Shown here: piece by piece, positions 59,751 to 64,000 of the stretch
Layout: each line of letters starts with the position of its first letter
Position numbering within the stretch: the stretch's first letter is position 1
Assembly (NCBI RefSeq): GCF_021740465.1
Contig: NZ_JAIOZR010000002.1
Span: 62,001 to 126,000, forward strand
Direction of reading: 5' to 3'
Length of the DNA stretch: 64,000 nt
Source of the DNA: Chlorobium sp.
GTDB taxonomy: Bacteria; Bacteroidota; Chlorobiia; Chlorobiales; Chlorobiaceae
Made by a program: the position numbers and the translations under genes
Notes under the pieces: generated by a model
What the model saw: the letters and a program-made list of their open reading frames with translations, nothing else
Database searches by the model: none
Told to the model about the DNA's origin: nothing

Positions 59751-61076
59751 ATGAATGATAACCTGAACGAAAAATCTGACGATTCGACGAACCATAGCGA
59801 TTTTCCTCCAACAAGCCGCCAGCCAGGCATGAAAGAGAGGGCGCTTTCAGCTTTTCCCGCATTCCGCAGCCGGAATTTCCGGCTCTATTTTATCGGACAG
59901 ATCGTTTCGATGATCGGCACATGGCTGCAGATGGTTGCGCAGGGGTGGCTGGTGCTTGAAATGACCGGTTCGGCTTTCTGGGTGGGCGTTACCGCTGCAG
60001 CTTCGTCGCTGCCGACCCTGTTTCTCTCGCTGTTCGGCGGTGTTATCGTCGATCGGTACAACCGGAAAACCATTCTTCTCTGGACCCAGTCGGCCTCGAT
60101 GGTGCTTGCGCTCGTGCTCGGCGCCGTCACCCTGTCAGGAAAGGTGACGCTTGCCTTCATCATGGTTATGGCGTTTCTGCTCGGCTGTGTAGCCGCAGTG
60201 GCCACTCCGGCGATTCAGGCTTTCCTGAGCGAAATGGTGGAGCGTGCAGAGCTGCACTCGGCCGTTGCGCTCAATGCGGCCATTTTCAATGCATCGAGGG
60301 TGATCGGCCCGGCCATCGCCGGTCTCATGATTGCCTGGATCGGCACCGGCGGAGCGTTCATGGCCAACGGCCTGAGCTATCTTGCCGTTATCGCAGCACT
60401 GCTCGCCATCCGTACCGCTGCCCCCCCAAAAAGGCTCGAGGCGCATCAGCCGCCGCTGCAGTCCATCCGTGAGGGGATTATCTATACCTGGGAGCATCCG
60501 GTCATTCGCACTATCGTGATTTTCGTCTCCGTGGTTTCGATATTCGGATGGTCGTTTATGTCGATGCTTCCGGTTGTGGCCAAGCAGACCTTCGGGATGG
60601 GTTCGGACGGCATGGGATACCTTTTTTCGGCGTTCGGGCTCGGCTCGCTTTCGGGTACCGTGCTGGTTTCGATGTCGTCGGGAAAAATACGGAGCACCTC
60701 TATGGTGATCGGCGGCATTCTCACCTTTTCCCTCGCGCTCGGGGCGTTCACTTTCGCTACGGACGAGCGCGTTGCGATGGCCTTTCTTTTCATCGCCGGC
60801 ATCGGCATGCTTTCGGCCTTCGCCACCATGACCGCAACGGTGCAGCGCCTTGTGGAGGACCGATACCGGGGCAGGGTTATGAGCATCTACCTGATGGTGC
60901 TGATGGGGTTCATGCCGCTGGGCAACCTGCAGGTTGGGTTTCTCTCCGAGCATTTCGGTACGGCGCTCGCCATAAGGATCGGCAGCATGGTCGTGCTGCT
61001 TGCCACGATCCTTCTTTTCAGTTATCGCAAGGAGATTCAGGCAGCATGGCGGGAGTATCGGGGATCAGAAGCGTGA
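59751..61076 (+). CDS. MFS transporter (EntS/MFS_3-like exporter)
   Basis: A 441-residue major facilitator with 12 hydrophobic helices. FRSRNFRLYFIGQIVSMIGTW opens the first helix, and GGVIVDRYNRKTILLWTQ is the loop 2-3 motif A (DRYNRK). The group exports siderophores, drugs or metabolites. A purine-rich AAGGAGAAGGAAGG precedes the start, but about 25 bp away, so the choice between ATG 59751 and TTG 59748 is not settled; ATG is preferred. The gene follows the DUF4143 pseudogene without an evident terminator. Confidence 0.9.
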   Translation: MNDNLNEKSDDSTNHSDFPPTSRQPGMKERALSAFPAFRSRNFRLYFIGQIVSMIGTWLQMVAQGWLVLEMTGSAFWVGVTAAASSLPTLFLSLFGGVIVDRYNRKTILLWTQSASMVLALVLGAVTLSGKVTLAFIMVMAFLLGCVAAVATPAIQAFLSEMVERAELHSAVALNAAIFNASRVIGPAIAGLMIAWIGTGGAFMANGLSYLAVIAALLAIRTAAPPKRLEAHQPPLQSIREGIIYTWEHPVIRTIVIFVSVVSIFGWSFMSMLPVVAKQTFGMGSDGMGYLFSAFGLGSLSGTVLVSMSSGKIRSTSMVIGGILTFSLALGAFTFATDERVAMAFLFIAGIGMLSAFATMTATVQRLVEDRYRGRVMSIYLMVLMGFMPLGNLQVGFLSEHFGTALAIRIGSMVVLLATILLFSYRKEIQAAWREYRGSEA

Positions 61077-61298
61077 GACCGATCCACGGTAACGGCGAGT
61101 CCGGGTGTCTCATTCTGTGACAGCGAAAGTCTGAACTGTGGACGCGATCAGGCGATATGTCTCACTTTTTCGTTTTTCTTCCGTATCTGACTTTTTGGCA
61201 ACATCCTTTTATGAAAGGGTTAACGATTTATCTGTCATTGCGGCATGACTATTGCAGCAGAAAAATAAAATAGTTTAACAACAGTAAACAGCGTCGTC

Positions 61299-62168
61299 AT
61301 GTCAGCGCTCGAAAGGGTTTTATGTCCCGGAATGGACCTCACGGCAAATGAGTTCCGACGTCTGGAAGCCGACCGGGAAGATGGCAACAAGCAAAATGTC
61401 GAATCAGATCGTGAAAGGGAACGGAATGGTTCGGATCGTTCCGAAAGCGGCTTCAGGACAAGAATAGCGGTGCAGCTTGCCGCAACGGCCGGGGCAATGG
61501 CGCTTTTACCCGAGATGAAGCTGACATCGCTTGGTGCCTTTCCGGGGACAGGCGAACTCGGCACCGGTGCGCTTGCCGTACCGGCGACCATGTTTCTCTC
61601 TCTTGCCATCATGAACGCCGTAAGAAAAATCGGCAGCCAGTACGCTCTTGCAGGAGTAGTTTCCCTTGCGGCTCTTGGCGCCTTTTGCCTGCTATCCTGG
61701 CTCAATACGGCGGTTTTGCCGATGGTGCTCTCTTTTGCCTCAGCAGGGGCGGTCGGGCTTTTTATGCTGATCGGGCGCTTACGTTCCGGGCATTCCGGGT
61801 TCATGCCGCTCGGAGATATCGCAGGGTTCCTGCTTGCCGTGGTAGCGCTTTCCATGCCTCAGGCAACGGGGGGAGCGGTTTCTCCGGCAGTGGTGTTCAC
61901 GGCGCTTGCCCTGCCTCTCGTCAACCTTTTGTCGGTCGCGCTTGGCCGGGTCATGAATGGGCGCAGCCCCTTCATGACGGATAGTACCCCCGGCTTTTCC
62001 GGGACAAGTCATCGGGTTTTGGTGTCGCTGAGCCTTGTTTTCCCTCTGCTGGCTATTGCGGCGGCAGTGCTGGAGGTATCGGATGCCATGCTGTTTATCT
62101 CGCTTGCAGGTCTTTGTGCCGCGTATTATGCAGTTTCGCGGCGGCCTGATTACAATCAGGGGAGTTAA
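61299..62168 (+). CDS. WecA/MraY-like membrane protein lacking the usual catalytic motif
   Basis: A 289-residue protein with about eight hydrophobic helices after a charged N-terminus of 50 residues. LGAFPGTGELGTGALAVPATMFLSLAIMNAVRKI aligns by eye with the segment before the catalytic NxxNxxDGxDGL of WecA-like phosphoglycosyl transferases, and LPLVNLLSVALGRVMNGRSPF resembles their late cytoplasmic loop, including GRSPF. The DGxDGL motif is replaced and the N-terminal helices with the DDxxD motif are missing. It is either a diverged non-catalytic protein or a decaying gene; the frame is intact. Confidence 0.55.
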   Translation: MSALERVLCPGMDLTANEFRRLEADREDGNKQNVESDRERERNGSDRSESGFRTRIAVQLAATAGAMALLPEMKLTSLGAFPGTGELGTGALAVPATMFLSLAIMNAVRKIGSQYALAGVVSLAALGAFCLLSWLNTAVLPMVLSFASAGAVGLFMLIGRLRSGHSGFMPLGDIAGFLLAVVALSMPQATGGAVSPAVVFTALALPLVNLLSVALGRVMNGRSPFMTDSTPGFSGTSHRVLVSLSLVFPLLAIAAAVLEVSDAMLFISLAGLCAAYYAVSRRPDYNQGS

Positions 62169-62303
62169 CAGCTTTCCGGTCTGCAAGGCAGGTGCCTGTT
62201 CGGGTCTGTCTGCAGCGCCGGTTATTTCTCAGGAACCCTTCCTCTCTCTGCCGCGTTACCTCTATGCAACAGAGACCGAACATAACGCAACAGCTCTCCG
62301 GCG

Positions 62304-62837
62304 GTGAAACACCTTTTCGTTACAGCAATACTGATTCTGGCCTTCGTCCCGGCTTCCTGCGCCGGACCATCCGGAAAGCCCAATCACCCACTAACCATGC
62401 AGCAGCAAGGTTCTTCGAATCCCTATTACTCCCGCACCGATAGCGCAAAACTCGATCTGCCCGATTCCGTCTGGAAAAAGGTGCTCCCTCCGGATGTGTA
62501 CGATGTTGCCCGCCGTGCGGGTACCGAACGGGCCTTTACCGGCAGATACTGGGATTACGAAGGTACCGGTACCTACTACTGTGCCGTGTGTGGTAACGCA
62601 CTGTTTCGCTCCGACGCCAAGTTCGCCAGCTCATGCGGATGGCCGAGCTTTTTCGAGACGGTTCGGCCCGGCAGTGTGGAGTATCGTATCGACAGGGCGT
62701 ACGGCATGGAGCGCAGCGAAGTGCTGTGCGGCCGGTGCGGTTCGCATCTCGGCCATGTTTTCGAGGATGGTCCGCCACCAACAGGCAGACGGTTCTGCAT
62801 GAATTCCATCGTGCTGGATTTCGAACCTGACGAGTGA
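62304..62837 (+). CDS. msrB: Peptide-methionine (R)-S-oxide reductase, lipoprotein form
   Basis: A 177-residue MsrB with a lipobox near residue 19 (FVPASC), so it should be a lipoprotein facing the periplasm. The catalytic domain has zinc-binding CAVCGN and CGRCGSH pairs, GWPSFFE, GHVFEDGPPPTG and the catalytic cysteine in RRFCMNS. It reduces methionine-R-sulfoxide in exported proteins. The start is GTG 62304. It is convergent with the MFS gene on its right (9-bp gap). Confidence 0.93.
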   Translation: MKHLFVTAILILAFVPASCAGPSGKPNHPLTMQQQGSSNPYYSRTDSAKLDLPDSVWKKVLPPDVYDVARRAGTERAFTGRYWDYEGTGTYYCAVCGNALFRSDAKFASSCGWPSFFETVRPGSVEYRIDRAYGMERSEVLCGRCGSHLGHVFEDGPPPTGRRFCMNSIVLDFEPDE

Positions 62838-62846
62838 GGCCTCAGA

Positions 62847-64000
62847 TCAGTGTGCCTGCGAGAGGTCGGCTTTGTCACCTTTTCTGATTTTGATAAAGAG
62901 GAGCAGCGGCATCGAGAGCGCGAAGAGCAGGGCGATCAGCATGAAGGCGTCCATGTAGGCGAGGTGGTAGCTCTGGGCGGTGAGGGTGCCTTCGAGCGCC
63001 TTGAGTGATGCCTGCTGGGCCTCTGCCGGCGAAATCATGCGCGACTGCGCCGCCTGTGCGATGCCGTTGAGGCGTTCGACGGCGGCCGGATCGTAGGGCG
63101 AAAGGTGGCTCAGGAGCTCGGTGCGGTGTTCGGCTACCCGCTTGACGATATAGGTGTTGGTGATCGCAATGCCGAACGATCCTCCGAGCTGCCGCACCAT
63201 GTTGTTGAGGCCGGTGGCCTGTCCGATGTCCTTGCCGTGCAGGCCGGCGACGGCGAGCATGGTGACGGGAATGAAGATGAACCCGAGGGCGATGCCGCGC
63301 AGCAGTAGTATCCAGAAAAAGTTCGCCGCACCCGACTGCATGGTCTGCTGGCCGAGTTCCCAGCAGAAAAGGGCGAATGCGGCCATGCCGACCGTCATGA
63401 GTATTTTAGCCGAGGCCCCCCGCTGCAGGGCTATGCCGAGCGGAAGGGCGATCATGCCTGTCACCATGGCGCTCGGAAAGAGCACCATACCGGTAAGGAG
63501 CGCCGAGAAGCCGAGCAGGTGCTGCACGAACACCGGAAAGACGAAGAGTGATCCGTACAGTCCGTAGCCTACCACGAAGGTCAGCACTGCGGCGATGGCC
63601 AGGTTGTGGCTCCGGCCGAGCACGCTGAGGTCGACGGCGGGTTCCTCGACCCGCAGCTCCCACCAGACGAAGACCAGCAGCGAAACCACCGCGATGATGG
63701 TGAACCAGGTTATGTAGGGCGTTTCGAACCAGTCCTTCGACTCGCCCCGTTCGAGAATGAACTGCAGCGAGCCGATGCCCAGGGCCAGAAGGCCTATGCC
63801 GGTCCAGTCGATACTGGTGACCTTGTGCCGGGTTTTCGGTTCCCTGATGAACGAGAATGCCGACCAGGCGGCGAGCAGGCCGACCGGGATGTTCACGAAA
63901 AAGCACCACTCCCAGCTGAAATAGTCGACGAGATAGCCCCCGAGAAGCGGGCCGATGGTCGGGCCGAGAACGAGGCCCATGGAAAAGATTCCGGTTGCCT
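62847..64000 (-). CDS. DHA2-type (EmrB/QacA) MFS exporter, C-terminal part
   Basis: The minus-strand frame remains open to the right edge, so the gene's start lies beyond it; about 380 residues are visible. Motif C of drug:H+ antiporters, GLVLGPTIGPLLGGYLVD, opens the visible part, followed by SWEWCFFVNIPVG, and the remaining nine or so helices of a 14-helix transporter. The end (FMLIALLFALSMPLLLFIKI) is typical of EmrB. Such exporters usually pair with an EmrA-type membrane fusion protein, which would be outside the window. Confidence 0.92.
   Translation of the reverse strand, partial: ATGIFSMGLVLGPTIGPLLGGYLVDYFSWEWCFFVNIPVGLLAAWSAFSFIREPKTRHKVTSIDWTGIGLLALGIGSLQFILERGESKDWFETPYITWFTIIAVVSLLVFVWWELRVEEPAVDLSVLGRSHNLAIAAVLTFVVGYGLYGSLFVFPVFVQHLLGFSALLTGMVLFPSAMVTGMIALPLGIALQRGASAKILMTVGMAAFALFCWELGQQTMQSGAANFFWILLLRGIALGFIFIPVTMLAVAGLHGKDIGQATGLNNMVRQLGGSFGIAITNTYIVKRVAEHRTELLSHLSPYDPAAVERLNGIAQAAQSRMISPAEAQQASLKALEGTLTAQSYHLAYMDAFMLIALLFALSMPLLLFIKIRKGDKADLSQAH

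Overview
The window is a chromosomal segment of a green sulfur bacterium (Chlorobiaceae, most likely Chlorobium or a close relative). The grounds are a BchP-type geranylgeranyl reductase beside a Ycf49-like (DUF2499) membrane protein, an F1 beta/epsilon pair apart from the other ATP synthase genes with an unusually short epsilon subunit, a polysulfide-reductase-like molybdoenzyme operon, and TusA/DsrE2 sulfur-trafficking genes. The assignment rests on family recognition and gene order, not on a database search.

1-19.2 kb is a compact housekeeping block. It holds the 3' end of secF (secDF), a SurA/PpiC chaperone, gyrB, yraN, rnhB, an RNase E/G, dapD, a CtpA protease, the Ycf49-like protein, bchP, glyS, clpS, an LD-carboxypeptidase, atpC-atpD, tRNA-Thr(CGU), a TlpA-like thioredoxin and GTP-dependent PEP carboxykinase. 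19.3-31 kb is a sulfur and redox block. It has an OmpP1/FadL outer-membrane channel, dodecin, a fused PsrB-PsrC subunit, a PsrA-like catalytic subunit without a Tat signal, a TauE/SafE exporter with a DUF1634 partner, TusA, DsrE2, two methyltransferases and a GPR1/FUN34/YaaH transporter. Four TA-rich inverted repeats lie in the intergenic gaps of this block, three of them sharing a GGTTATATA core, and may be operators of one regulon.

31-41 kb holds recQ, a TPR-CHAT protease adjacent to a DUF900 alpha/beta hydrolase (a plausible protease-effector pair), a TetR regulator with a clear operator, a tandem flavodoxin-fold protein and a DUF4405 membrane protein. The last 148 bp of the DUF4405 locus, including its terminator, occur again at 43.03 kb and in shortened form at 43.97 kb. 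The DNA between the copies carries an orphan BrnA-like antitoxin, a toxin/Panacea-antitoxin pair and a hypothetical coiled-coil gene, so this looks like an accretion hotspot.

44.7-57.3 kb is a defence island that looks more AT-rich than the core by eye. It encodes a 684-aa and a 328-aa protein of unknown function, a 1949-aa DEAD/DEAH helicase ending in a DUF1998 domain, a RecB/Cas4-like PD-(D/E)XK nuclease coupled to it by a TAATG overlap, and a C5-cytosine DNA methyltransferase. It is followed by a nonsense-interrupted HNH endonuclease gene and an apparently deleted companion on the other strand. The layout recalls Druantia type II and DISARM (DUF1998 helicase plus 5mC methyltransferase), but the nuclease and the two unknown proteins leave its class open. 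It is the best candidate here for a little-described system.

57.5-64 kb returns to ordinary content with scars: a secreted two-repeat protein with a collagen-like linker, a decayed AAA/DUF4143 ATPase pseudogene, an MFS exporter, a degenerate WecA-like membrane protein, a lipoprotein MsrB and the C-terminal part of a DHA2-type MFS exporter cut by the right edge.
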